Assembly: GCF_001612765.1 (NCBI RefSeq)
Contig: NZ_BDBB01000017.1
Location: 124,001 to 188,000 of the forward strand
Length of the DNA: 64,000 bases
Direction of reading: 5' to 3'
Source: Nocardia arthritidis NBRC 100137
GTDB taxonomy: Bacteria > Actinomycetota > Actinomycetes > Mycobacteriales > Mycobacteriaceae
Of the stretch, positions 56,450 through 64,000 are shown one piece after another. The notes under the pieces were generated by a model. That model had not been told where the DNA came from, ran no database searches, and was given only the letters and a program-made list of their open reading frames with translations. Both the position numbers and the translations under genes were made by a program. Within the stretch, counting starts at the first letter, position 1. Each line of letters begins with the position of its first letter.

Positions 56450-57256
56450 TTGAGCAACGGCCTGACCAGGGTCCTGGGCAGAATTGTAAAAGATCTGAAA
56501 CGCCTGACAAGGAGGGCAGCCGAGGGTGCTGCGGACATGCCCAGAGGCGCAGCTCGTTTTGTCAGGCACGATGTCGATGTGAAGGTGCAGGCCGATCAGC
56601 TCGGTGGACGCGAGGTGGACAAAGCGGGTGAAACGCTGACAGCGCCTGAACACAGGCAGACGGCGACTGTCGACCCACACACAGTCGACCATGGTGGGAG
56701 ACCGGACGATACCGCCGACAAACGCCCACAGGAGACCGAGCGTCTTTCTACCGAACTATTGGAGCGAGGTGAACGTGATCAGGAAGTCCGCCGGAATATA
56801 AGCCATCCGGCGAGTAAGATAGAAATTGAAGCCATGCGGAAGGTTGATGCGGATAATATTTCGTGGTTCAGGGGCGTTGTCGCGAAATACGGTTGGCCAG
56901 GAACGGATCGGGTGGGCGAGGATGGAGCTAGAGCGGCCTGGCTGATAGTTCAACACGCTCCGCTGGATCTTCAGCAGCAATGCTTACCCTTGTTGCGACA
57001 ATCGGTAGCCGAGGGTAAAGCGGATCGATTACATCTGGCATATCTTGATGATCGTGTTCGCACGCGCGAGAAGCGCCCACAAGTATATGGCACCCAATCG
57101 TTTGGATTAGGAGGTCCGATTCGTCTTCTTCCTATTGAAACCCCAGGGCGGGTTAATGACCGCAGAGCCGAACTGGGGCTGCCGCCACTCGAGGAAGAAG
57201 ATATCGCCAACGCTTGGACCATTGAAGAAATTTCAGCGCTTTCCATCACCTACTGA
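56450..57256 (+). CDS. DUF6624-domain protein with disordered N-terminus
   Basis: The 268-residue protein has a charged, low-complexity N-terminal half (about 1-125) and a C-terminal DUF6624-type domain (about 135-260): WFRGVVAKYGWPGTDRVGEDG, AAWLIVQHAPLDLQQQCLPLL, AYLDDRVRTREKRPQVYGTQ and RAELGLPPLEEE. The domain's function is not known. The TTG at 56450 is the first start and no better one is seen. Base composition from about 56750 to 57250 is visibly lower in GC than the neighbours, and the gene sits between decayed mobile genes, suggesting recent transfer. The N-terminal extension plus small domain might be a toxin or effector, but this is speculation. Confidence 0.65.
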   Translation: MSNGLTRVLGRIVKDLKRLTRRAAEGAADMPRGAARFVRHDVDVKVQADQLGGREVDKAGETLTAPEHRQTATVDPHTVDHGGRPDDTADKRPQETERLSTELLERGERDQEVRRNISHPASKIEIEAMRKVDADNISWFRGVVAKYGWPGTDRVGEDGARAAWLIVQHAPLDLQQQCLPLLRQSVAEGKADRLHLAYLDDRVRTREKRPQVYGTQSFGLGGPIRLLPIETPGRVNDRRAELGLPPLEEEDIANAWTIEEISALSITY

Positions 57257-57652
57257 CTGCCTCGGCTTTCGCACTTTTCAGGTCGTGTCTGCCCAGGTCG
57301 CCGTCGGCGACTGCGATTTACAGCGTCCGCGCAGGTCATCTCGGCCCGGCGCTGCGCCGAGTCAGCAGGTTCAATGACGACGAGCAGTCATGGCTGGAGA
57401 CGGCATCACGGCCGGGGTCCTGCTTCCTCATTGCCCGATTGTCTGACCTCACTCTGCGCAGCGGCGCGGCAGCCCATCCCAGCGCAACCAGGCGCACCCC
57501 GGCGCGACGTCGATGACGCGCCCCAGGCCCAACCGGATCAAGGAACTCACCGACGAGAACGACTCGCTACGCACCCAACTCGGGCCGGTCCATGGGAAAC
57601 TGTGCCCGCGGCTCCAAATCGAGACGGGTGACCGGAATCGTCTCGGACGGGG
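57257..57652. other. Gap with a short possible integrase-accessory remnant
   Basis: No intact gene. A plus-strand stretch at 57513-57605 reads PNRIKELTDENDSLRTQLG, similar in style to the C-terminal coiled-coil of small proteins that accompany site-specific integrases (DUF6262-like). It is too short to be sure and looks like a fragment. Confidence 0.3.
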
Positions 57653-57877
57653 TCAGATCGAGGACCCAGTCCCCTCACGCAGGCGTTGCCCGAGGGGCGT
57701 CAGGACCACGTGGCGGCTGGTTCGTTCGAACAGCGGGCTTCCCACTTGACGTTCCAGCTTCTTGATGGTCTGGCTGATCCGACCCGGGGTAACCCGCAGG
57801 CGTGCGGCGGTCCGGCTGAAATGCAGTTCCTCGGACAGCGTCAAGAACGCCTCGAGTTCGAACCGTTCGAGCATCAC
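57653..57877 (-). pseudogene. Truncated LysR-family regulator (HTH only)
   Basis: The 74-residue product is just the N-terminal helix-turn-helix of a LysR regulator (LERFELEAFLTLSEELHFSRT, RISQTIKKLERQVGSPLFERT, LTPLGQRL). It ends at a stop where the roughly 220-residue effector domain should begin, and the sequence beyond has no matching LysR continuation. It is divergent from a broken DoxX gene, which was probably its target. Confidence 0.75.
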
Positions 57878-58020
57878 GCCACCGATCTGTGAGCACCGCT
57901 AAAAGACCGTTCCATAATGCCTGCTTGATCCCCGTGCCCTGCACCGTCACCCTGAATGGCGCCGACACAATGGGTTTCGGGCACTGACGCAGTCAGTCTT
58001 TTCGAGAGGAAATCGGAGAT

Positions 58021-58359
58021 GAACGCCGCTTACTACATCGTGGGTGTGGTGGCCGCCCTCTGGGTCGGCTTCTCGGGATATTCACTGTTCTCCAAGCAGC
58101 AGTTGTGGTCGAACCGCTCGAGCAGTACGGGGTGCCTCGGCCTTGGTGGAATTGGCTGGCCTCGGCCAAGTCCGCCGGCGGGTTGGTCGTGGGTTTCGTA
58201 TTGCCTGCGGTCGGTGTCGCGGCGGCGGTCGGGTTGATCATCTACTTCCTCGGCGCGAGTGCGACCGCGATCCGGGCCCACTCCTACACCACCTCGGTCT
58301 TCCCCGTGCTGTATCTCATTCCTGTCGCCGCGACTCTGGCACTGCAACTGGCAAGGTGA
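58021..58359 (+). pseudogene. DoxX-like membrane protein broken by a frameshift
   Basis: ATG 58021 starts MNAAYYIVGVVAALWVGFSGY (first membrane helix). The frame is lost near 58104 and continues in another frame with VEPLEQYGVPRPWWNWLASAK, then hydrophobic segments, ending TLALQLAR at 58359. One missing base in the Gln-Leu-Val codons restores a single protein of about 112 residues with four membrane segments, as in DoxX-family proteins. It may be a real mutation or a sequencing error. Confidence 0.65.
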
Positions 58360-58424
58360 GTCCCTGAGCCGTCCCATTTCGTTATCCATTGTTCTTCCGA
58401 GGTCGACACCGCAAGCTCGGGTGT

Positions 58425-59882
58425 TCACGGCCGGTTCCCGGGACGTTTGTCGGCAAGCCAGCGGCTGGTCGGAGGGGTCACCGTGCACAGCAGTCCCGTG
58501 CCGGCGAAAGACAAGATCGTGCCTGCGAAGATCACGTCGCTGCGGCGGTGGTCGCCGCCCAAGCCGGCTCCGATACCGACCAGGGCGACCAGCGTGAGGA
58601 TCCCGGTACCCAGTGCCACCGCGATGCGCCCCGCGCGTCTGCGCGCGAACAGCGCGATCGAGCCACCGATCAGCAGCAGCGACATCGCGGTGCAGATCGT
58701 CATGGGGGCGAGAACATCGAGGGCGACATCACGCAACGTCTGCGGGCGGCCGTACTGTGTGGTGCGCCGAGTTGCCAGCTCGATCACTCCGTTGGCGACG
58801 ATGATCGTGGTGAGCAGGCCGAACGCGAACGCGATGACGGCACCGATCCTGGGGACGACGCCGGATGGCCGGGCCGGATCGTAGACGGGCGTGAGTGGTT
58901 GCATCGGGGGCAGCGGCTCGGCGCGCCACCTGGGCTCCGAAGGCTGGTTCAGCAAGGTCGGAGCCGACCGCGGCCAAGGGTCGATCGCCGTCGCCGAGTG
59001 GGTGGAGCGCTGGTTGACGAAGGTCGGCGCGGGCGGCACGTGGGCGGCGTCGCCGCGCAGGGCCGCCGCCGCGGCTGCCGCGAAGTCGCCACAGCTGGCG
59101 AATCGTTCGTCGCGGTGTTTGGCCAGCGCGCGTGCGATCACGTTGTCGAGCTGCCGTGGCAACTCCGGACGAATGTCGCTGAGCCGCGGTACCGGCTTGG
59201 CGATGTGTCCAGCGACGATCTGACCGGGATTGGTCGAGGGGAAGGGCGGTTGCCCGGCCAGCATCGTGTAGAGGGTGCAGCCGAGGGAATATTGATCGGC
59301 GCGGTGATCGACCGGCTCACCGGACAGTTGCTCGGGTGAGGCATAGGCGAGTGTGGCGGTGAACGTCCCGGTTGCGGTGAGCTTGGTATCCGCGTCGAGC
59401 AGCCGCGCGATGCCGAAATCCGTGAGCATAGCACGAGTTTCGCGACCGGCTTCCGCCTCGGCGATCAGGATGTTGGCGGGCTTGATATCGCGATGCAGAA
59501 CCCCGCGACCGTGGGCGTAGTCGAGGGCCTTGGCCGTATCGCCGACGATGAGCAGGACATGGTCCGGCCGGGTGGTCTGCGGGTCGAGCCGGGCGGCGTC
59601 GGTGCCGCGGACGTACTGCATGGAGATCCACAGGTGCCCGTCCTGGCTGCCGCGATCGTAGACGCCGACGATGCCCGGATGTTCGAGACGCGCAACGACA
59701 TTGGCTTCCAGTTCGAACCGCCTGCGCAGCTCTTCGTCCTCGGACACCGCGCGATTGAGCAGTTTCAGCGCGACCAGTCGCGGCAGCCGCGGGTGCCGGG
59801 CCAGATAGACGGTGCCCATACCGCCTTGCCCGAGTACGCCCTCGATCACGTAGTCGGCGAACGACTCGTGCTGCCTCAACAT
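58425..59882 (-). CDS. Membrane-anchored serine/threonine protein kinase (Pkn family)
   Basis: The 485-residue protein has an N-terminal Hanks-type kinase domain (about 10-270): GQGGMG loop at 18-23, Lys40 in VALKLL, HRDIKPAN catalytic loop, DFG in LTDFGIA, and the SPEQ segment. A proline-rich linker leads to about four C-terminal membrane helices starting near residue 355, with no PASTA or other sensor domain. ATG 59882 follows a strong AAAGGGGG ribosome site, and the frame is open to 60062. No partner can be named, and it is not obviously part of the polyketide cluster. Confidence 0.92.
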   Translation of the reverse strand: MLRQHESFADYVIEGVLGQGGMGTVYLARHPRLPRLVALKLLNRAVSEDEELRRRFELEANVVARLEHPGIVGVYDRGSQDGHLWISMQYVRGTDAARLDPQTTRPDHVLLIVGDTAKALDYAHGRGVLHRDIKPANILIAEAEAGRETRAMLTDFGIARLLDADTKLTATGTFTATLAYASPEQLSGEPVDHRADQYSLGCTLYTMLAGQPPFPSTNPGQIVAGHIAKPVPRLSDIRPELPRQLDNVIARALAKHRDERFASCGDFAAAAAAALRGDAAHVPPAPTFVNQRSTHSATAIDPWPRSAPTLLNQPSEPRWRAEPLPPMQPLTPVYDPARPSGVVPRIGAVIAFAFGLLTTIIVANGVIELATRRTTQYGRPQTLRDVALDVLAPMTICTAMSLLLIGGSIALFARRRAGRIAVALGTGILTLVALVGIGAGLGGDHRRSDVIFAGTILSFAGTGLLCTVTPPTSRWLADKRPGNRP

Positions 59883-60105
59883 CTCTGACCCCCTTTGGAT
59901 CCCAGCCCACCCGAACCGTGGGCAGCATATCCGCTTCCGGACCGCAGACCGGGCGGCGCTCGCGCATCGCGTCACGAGCCGATCCCCCGGATATCGAACG
60001 CTCCTCCGGGGTCCCGTCCTGCGACCGCGCTCAGCCGTGTCTTTTGTGGCTGCCGAATCCACGGGCGGCGGATCGCTGGCCGCCGGCGTGTGAAGCTATT
60101 GCGGC

Positions 60106-62484
60106 TCAGCCGAGCAATTCCCGGCTCAACGCCAGCAGTTCGGCTGTCGAGAGAACTTCCTCCTCCGACGGTGATTCCGGTGCCATTACCGACGCAGTGG
60201 CGGTTCGGGGTGCCTGATCCGCGGCCGGGTGTAGGGGTGCGAGGCGGATGTCGAGTTCGGTGGCCAGCAGCTCGACGGTGGGGCAGCCCCAGATGATGGC
60301 GGCGGGGATCTCGATGCCCAGGCGGGCGCTGAGGCGCGCCGACAGTTCCACGGCGTGCACCGAGCCGATTCCGAGCTGGTCGAAGTTCTGCCGTGCGGGC
60401 ACCCGGTCGGGTGCGATGCCGAGGACGTGGGCGAGTTCGGCGGTGACCAGGGCGGCGAGGTCACGCGCGGAGTTGCTTCGCGGCTCGCTGGACTCGGGGG
60501 ATGCGTGGGCCGGTGCCCGGTCCTGGACCGTAGCGACCGGATCGTCCGCTCCCTGGGTCGTCACCGGCGACACAACCAGCGCGGTCCCGACCCCGGAACC
60601 TCGAACATCAGCCGGAGTGACGTGGTCGCCTGGCGGCAAGTCGAACGAAGGCGATCCGATCGCGGCAACACCGGGTTCCTCGACCGGCGCATAAGGCTCC
60701 GCCCAATGCCGCTGGCGCTGGAACGGATAGGTGGGCAGGGATACCGGACGACCCGGCGGATTCACAACCGCCCAGTCGGGCTCGACGCCTCGCTCGAACA
60801 GCTTCCCCGCCGCGTGGAGCAGGTCGCGGCGGGCCACCGCGCCGGGACGCAGGGCCGCGGACAGCACCAGACTCAGCACCTCGTGCTCGGTGTCGTCTTT
60901 CCGCATGGTCCCGTCCAGGTAGGCGCCGAGGAAGTCGACAACCGCGCCCACATCGTCGGCGACCACCGAAAGCCGTTGCCGGAAAGGCGTTCTCGTGGCG
61001 AGGGTATGGGCGAGATCGCCCAGACCGATCCCGGGATCGCGGAGGAGACGCTCACGCAGCCGATGTGCGTGCACGCGCAGCGCGGTCTCGGTCCGGGCGG
61101 ACAGCACCACCAGCCGCTGCGAGACGCCGGTCCCGGTTACCGGCTCGGACGGGGGCGCGGCTTCGACGATGACGTGAGCGTTGGAACCGCCGAAACCGAA
61201 CGCACTCACCGCGGCGCGCGCCGGCCGGTCGTGCTGCGGCCACGGCAGCGCGATGTCGGCGACGCGCACTCCAGCCGTCTGCGGATCGAACTCCCCTGGC
61301 AGTCGTTCGAAATGGAGGCTGCGTGGGATCCGGCGATGGGTCAGCCCGAGCGCGACTTTCACCAGTCCCGCTATGCCCGCGGCCGCTTCGGTGTGCCCGA
61401 TATTGGTTTTGATCGAGCCGACCCTCAGCGGCGCGCCGGGCGCTCTGCCGGTGCCGTAGACCTCCGCCAGTGCGGACAGCTCGGCGCGGTCGCCGACCGC
61501 GGTGCCGGTGCCGTGCGCCTCCACGTAGTCGATCGTCGACGGGTCGACACCCGCTCGCGCGCACGCCCGCCGTAGCAGTTGCCGCTGCCCGTCGGCGCTG
61601 CTGGCGGGCATGGAACGATGCCTGCCGTTGTTGTTGGTGGCGCTGCCCAGCAGGGTGCAGTAGACGCGGTCCCCGTCGCGCAGGGCCTGTCGCAGCGGCT
61701 TGAGCACCACGACCGCGCCGCCTTCACCGCGCACGTAGCCGTCGGCGGTGGCGTCGAAGGTGCGGGATCGGCCGCGCGCGGACAACACGCCCAGCGCGGA
61801 CAATCCGATCGTGGTCTCCGGGATCAGATTCAGTTGCACACCCCCGGCCACGGCCACCGAGCTCTCACCCGCCCGCAGCGCCTGACAAGCCAGGTGCACC
61901 GCGACCAGCGATCCCGCGCAGGAGGCGTTCACCGTCATGCTGGGGCCGTCGAAACCCAGGAAGTACGACACCCGGTTGGCGATGACGCCTTCGACGTCTC
62001 CGGTACTGGTGAACGGTGTGATCGCGGTGGCGCCACGGGCGAGTTTCACGGCGCGATAGTCGTTGAACTTGTTGGCGAAATACACGCCCGTCCGCGGAAC
62101 CCGGTCGGGGCGGATTCCCGCGTCCTCGAATGCCTCCCAGGCCAATTCCAGCGCCAAGCGTTGCTGCGGATCCATATCGGCCGCTTCGCGCGGGGTGATG
62201 CCGAAGAATTCGGCGTCGAAACCGGCGACATCCGCCAGATATCCACCCGCGACCGACACCGTCTTGCCCGCGGCGGCGCGGTCGGCGCCGCGATGGTCAC
62301 CGGACCAGCGACCGGGCGGCGGTTCGTCGGCGATCGCGTCGGTCTCCTCGATCAGCAACCGCCACAACGCTTCCGGGGAATCGGCGCCTCCGGCGAAGCG
62401 ACAGCTCATGCCGATCACGGCGATCGGCTCGGCGATGTCGATCGCTGTCTGCTGAGGACGGGTGCGCCGCTTGGCTTTCTTCAC
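60106..62484 (-). CDS. Stand-alone KS-ACP polyketide synthase protein
   Basis: The 792-residue protein (GTG 62484; frame open to 62652) has one KS (about 18-440) and one ACP near the C-terminus (about 690-765). It has no AT, KR, DH or TE. The KS has the complete Cys-His-His set, but in the unusual context NASCAGS instead of TACSSS, with HGTGTAVGD and TNIGH. A post-KS linker ends LPTYPFQRQRHW. The ACP motif is LGIGS: the aspartate before the phosphopantetheine serine is glycine, which may weaken activation. It could prime or extend a chain for the main cluster, whose first KS has no loading partner, or belong to a separate pathway. Confidence 0.88.
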   Translation of the reverse strand: MKKAKRRTRPQQTAIDIAEPIAVIGMSCRFAGGADSPEALWRLLIEETDAIADEPPPGRWSGDHRGADRAAAGKTVSVAGGYLADVAGFDAEFFGITPREAADMDPQQRLALELAWEAFEDAGIRPDRVPRTGVYFANKFNDYRAVKLARGATAITPFTSTGDVEGVIANRVSYFLGFDGPSMTVNASCAGSLVAVHLACQALRAGESSVAVAGGVQLNLIPETTIGLSALGVLSARGRSRTFDATADGYVRGEGGAVVVLKPLRQALRDGDRVYCTLLGSATNNNGRHRSMPASSADGQRQLLRRACARAGVDPSTIDYVEAHGTGTAVGDRAELSALAEVYGTGRAPGAPLRVGSIKTNIGHTEAAAGIAGLVKVALGLTHRRIPRSLHFERLPGEFDPQTAGVRVADIALPWPQHDRPARAAVSAFGFGGSNAHVIVEAAPPSEPVTGTGVSQRLVVLSARTETALRVHAHRLRERLLRDPGIGLGDLAHTLATRTPFRQRLSVVADDVGAVVDFLGAYLDGTMRKDDTEHEVLSLVLSAALRPGAVARRDLLHAAGKLFERGVEPDWAVVNPPGRPVSLPTYPFQRQRHWAEPYAPVEEPGVAAIGSPSFDLPPGDHVTPADVRGSGVGTALVVSPVTTQGADDPVATVQDRAPAHASPESSEPRSNSARDLAALVTAELAHVLGIAPDRVPARQNFDQLGIGSVHAVELSARLSARLGIEIPAAIIWGCPTVELLATELDIRLAPLHPAADQAPRTATASVMAPESPSEEEVLSTAELLALSRELLG

Positions 62485-62573
62485 GCTTCTCGCCTGCCCG
62501 CGATCCACCGACCGTGCACCCGTGGAACAAGCGGTGCGGTGAATCTGCCGATCTTGTTGTGGGGTCGGGACAT

Positions 62574-63095
62574 GTGCCGGAGACTTTACCTGTGCTGTTT
62601 TCCGAACGCCCCGTTTTCGCTCGGGTGACGTCCGCGCTGGGGGGCGAGGCACGGCGTCGAGAACTTCTCCGTTTCGCCTCCGTCGGTGTCGCCGCGTTCA
62701 CGCTGGACACCGCGGTATTCCTGACCTTGAAGAGCACCGTGCTCGAGGCGTATCCGGTCACCGCGAAAGTGGTCGCGGTGCTGGCGGCGATCACATTGTC
62801 GTATGTACTCAACAAGCAATGGTCTTTCGACGGGCGCGGCGGGCGGCGCGGGCATCACGAGGCCGCGCTGTTCTACCTGGTCAGTTTCCTGGCCGTCGCG
62901 ATCAACACCGCACCGCTGTGGGTATCGCGGTATGCGCTGCATCTCGAGGTGCCCGAGGTCTCCCGCTTCACCCAGAACGTGGCCGACTTCGTGGCCGCGC
63001 AGCTGATCGGCACCGCGCTGGGCATGGTGTTCCGGTTCTGGGCATTCGTGCGGGTGGTGTTCCCGCGCGAGGTCGAGCGCCCCGGCGCGGGGTGA
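62574..63095 (+). CDS. GtrA-family membrane protein
   Basis: The 173-residue protein has four hydrophobic helices and the GtrA pattern LLRFASVGVAAFTLDTAVFL, LSYVLNKQWSF and, at the end, FRFWAFVRVVFP. GtrA-like proteins are thought to help move polyprenyl-linked sugars across the membrane. The GTG at 62574 is chosen because the preceding GGGTCGGG can serve as ribosome site; a longer frame reaches 62514. It is divergent from the KS-ACP gene. Any link to the Dpm1/GT87 pair in the cluster is inference. Confidence 0.85.
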   Translation: MPETLPVLFSERPVFARVTSALGGEARRRELLRFASVGVAAFTLDTAVFLTLKSTVLEAYPVTAKVVAVLAAITLSYVLNKQWSFDGRGGRRGHHEAALFYLVSFLAVAINTAPLWVSRYALHLEVPEVSRFTQNVADFVAAQLIGTALGMVFRFWAFVRVVFPREVERPGAG

Positions 63096-63224
63096 GCCGG
63101 CCAGTTGCGCTCATCCTGATGACAACCCTGGCGGGCGCGATCGCGCACCGTGCGGGCCGCGGCGCCCCGCCGCGATACCCCGGCCGCGCGTTCGCACCGC
63201 CGCGCGGGTGGTAGGAAAGGGAGC

Positions 63225-64000
63225 GTGTCCGCAACTGGCGAAGGAATCGACCCGAACAGAAACTCGCGCGCGGTGTCGGAAGTGGTGGAGCTGGTCAGTA
63301 CGCTGATCCGCTTCGACACCTCCAATACCGGTGATCTGGCCACCACCAAGGGTGAGCGCGAATGCGCGCAGTGGGTGGCCGACCAGCTGCACCAGGCGGG
63401 TTATGTCACCGAATACGTCGAATCCGGCGCGGAAGGTCGCGGCAACGTCTTCGCGCGGCTGGAAGGCGCCGATCCGAGCCGTGGCGCCCTGATGATCCAC
63501 GGGCACCTGGATGTGGTGCCCGCCGAGGCCGCGGACTGGAGCGTGCATCCGTTCTCCGGCGCGGTGCGCGACGGCTACGTGTGGGGTCGCGGTGCGATCG
63601 ACATGAAGGACATGGTCGGGATGGCCCTGGCGGTGGCCCGCCAGTTCAAGCTCGAGGGGACGGTGCCGCCGCGCGATCTGGTCTTCGCGTTCCTGGCCGA
63701 TGAGGAGAACGGCGGCAAGTGGGGCTCGCAGTGGCTGGTGGACAACCGCCCCGATCTGTTCGACGGCGTCACCGAGGCGGTGGGGGAGGTCGGCGGATTC
63801 TCGCTGACCGTGCCGCGCCCCGACGGCACCGAACGCAGGCTGTATCTGGTCGAGACGGCCGAGAAGGGTCTGGGCTGGATGCGGTTGCGCGCCAAGGCCC
63901 GTGCCGGCCATGGCTCGTTCCTGCACGAGGACAACGCGGTCACCATCCTCGCCGACGCCGTGTCCCGGCTGGGCAAACACACCTTCCCGTTGGTGGTCTC
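63225..64000 (+). CDS. M20-family metallopeptidase, N-terminal part, cut by window edge
   Basis: GTG 63225 follows GGAAAGGGAG. The visible 258 residues contain the di-zinc ligands of M20 peptidases: MIHGHLDVVPA, GRGAIDMKDM and LADEENGGKWG, then the GHGS segment at the start of the dimerisation domain. These enzymes are aminoacylase- or carboxypeptidase-like hydrolases. The C-terminal part, with the last zinc ligand, is beyond the window. It looks like ordinary chromosomal sequence to the right of the decayed zone. Confidence 0.9.
   Translation, partial: MSATGEGIDPNRNSRAVSEVVELVSTLIRFDTSNTGDLATTKGERECAQWVADQLHQAGYVTEYVESGAEGRGNVFARLEGADPSRGALMIHGHLDVVPAEAADWSVHPFSGAVRDGYVWGRGAIDMKDMVGMALAVARQFKLEGTVPPRDLVFAFLADEENGGKWGSQWLVDNRPDLFDGVTEAVGEVGGFSLTVPRPDGTERRLYLVETAEKGLGWMRLRAKARAGHGSFLHEDNAVTILADAVSRLGKHTFPLVV

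Noticed and set aside
58425..59882. Kinase as a PASTA-type PknB
   Set aside because: The C-terminal part holds about four hydrophobic helices and no PASTA repeats.
1..64000. tRNA, rRNA, CRISPR array or tmRNA
   Set aside because: No cloverleaf-like, rRNA-like or regularly spaced repeat sequence was seen by eye. A tRNAscan and CRISPR search would be decisive.

Overview
The window looks like chromosome from an actinobacterium, most likely Nocardia or a close relative. The DNA is GC-rich throughout, genes are densely packed with ATGA/GTGA stop-start overlaps, and the regulators (PucR, AraC, HxlR, MarR types), Pkn-type kinase and GtrA protein fit that group. No rRNA, tRNA or CRISPR array was seen.

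Left flank (1-6128, mostly minus strand): a PucR-type regulator cut by the window edge, a frameshifted MarR gene, an AraC/effector-domain regulator, a phytanoyl-CoA-dioxygenase-like protein, a decayed IS481-type insertion sequence flanked by CTAG, a small DUF2945-DUF3140 operon, and an imine-reductase-like oxidoreductase divergent from an HxlR regulator.

Core (6283-53448): one large type I polyketide cluster. Two giant synthases of about 7150 and 3990 residues carry eight modules. Only modules 1 and 3 have an integrated acyltransferase (AT). The other six lack one and are probably served by the AT-thioesterase fusion encoded immediately downstream. Module 5 is split between the two proteins: its ketosynthase (KS) is the C-terminus of the first and its DH-ACP-KR is the N-terminus of the second. 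The line ends in KS-MT-ACP, KS-ACP and KS-ACP-TR, so the last three units stay unreduced, one is C-methylated, and the chain should leave reductively. The layout predicts a polyunsaturated or alkyl tail joined to a cyclised, probably aromatic, aldehyde head. It closely resembles what I recall of the nocardiosis-associated polyketide (NOCAP) synthase. Downstream tailoring genes encode a cupin epimerase candidate, a short SDR, GDP-mannose 4,6-dehydratase, a sugar C-methyltransferase, a Gmd/Rmd-like SDR, a MycE-type sugar O-methyltransferase, a GT1 glycosyltransferase, a Dpm1-like and a GT87-like glycosyltransferase, a flavin monooxygenase and a cytochrome P450. Together these point to a glycosylated, oxidised polyketide whose sugar comes from GDP-mannose. 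The Dpm1-like gene is the only one in the core on the minus strand and splits it into two transcription units.

Right flank (53449-64000): a minus-strand group (SAM methyltransferase, SnoaL-like protein, HxlR regulator) with a 35-bp palindrome over one start codon, then a decayed zone (frameshifted serine recombinase, a DUF6624 gene of lower GC, truncated LysR gene, frameshifted DoxX gene). After that come a membrane Ser/Thr kinase, a stand-alone KS-ACP protein with an atypical ACP motif, a GtrA protein and an M20 peptidase cut by the edge. Both cluster borders therefore show mobile elements and gene decay.
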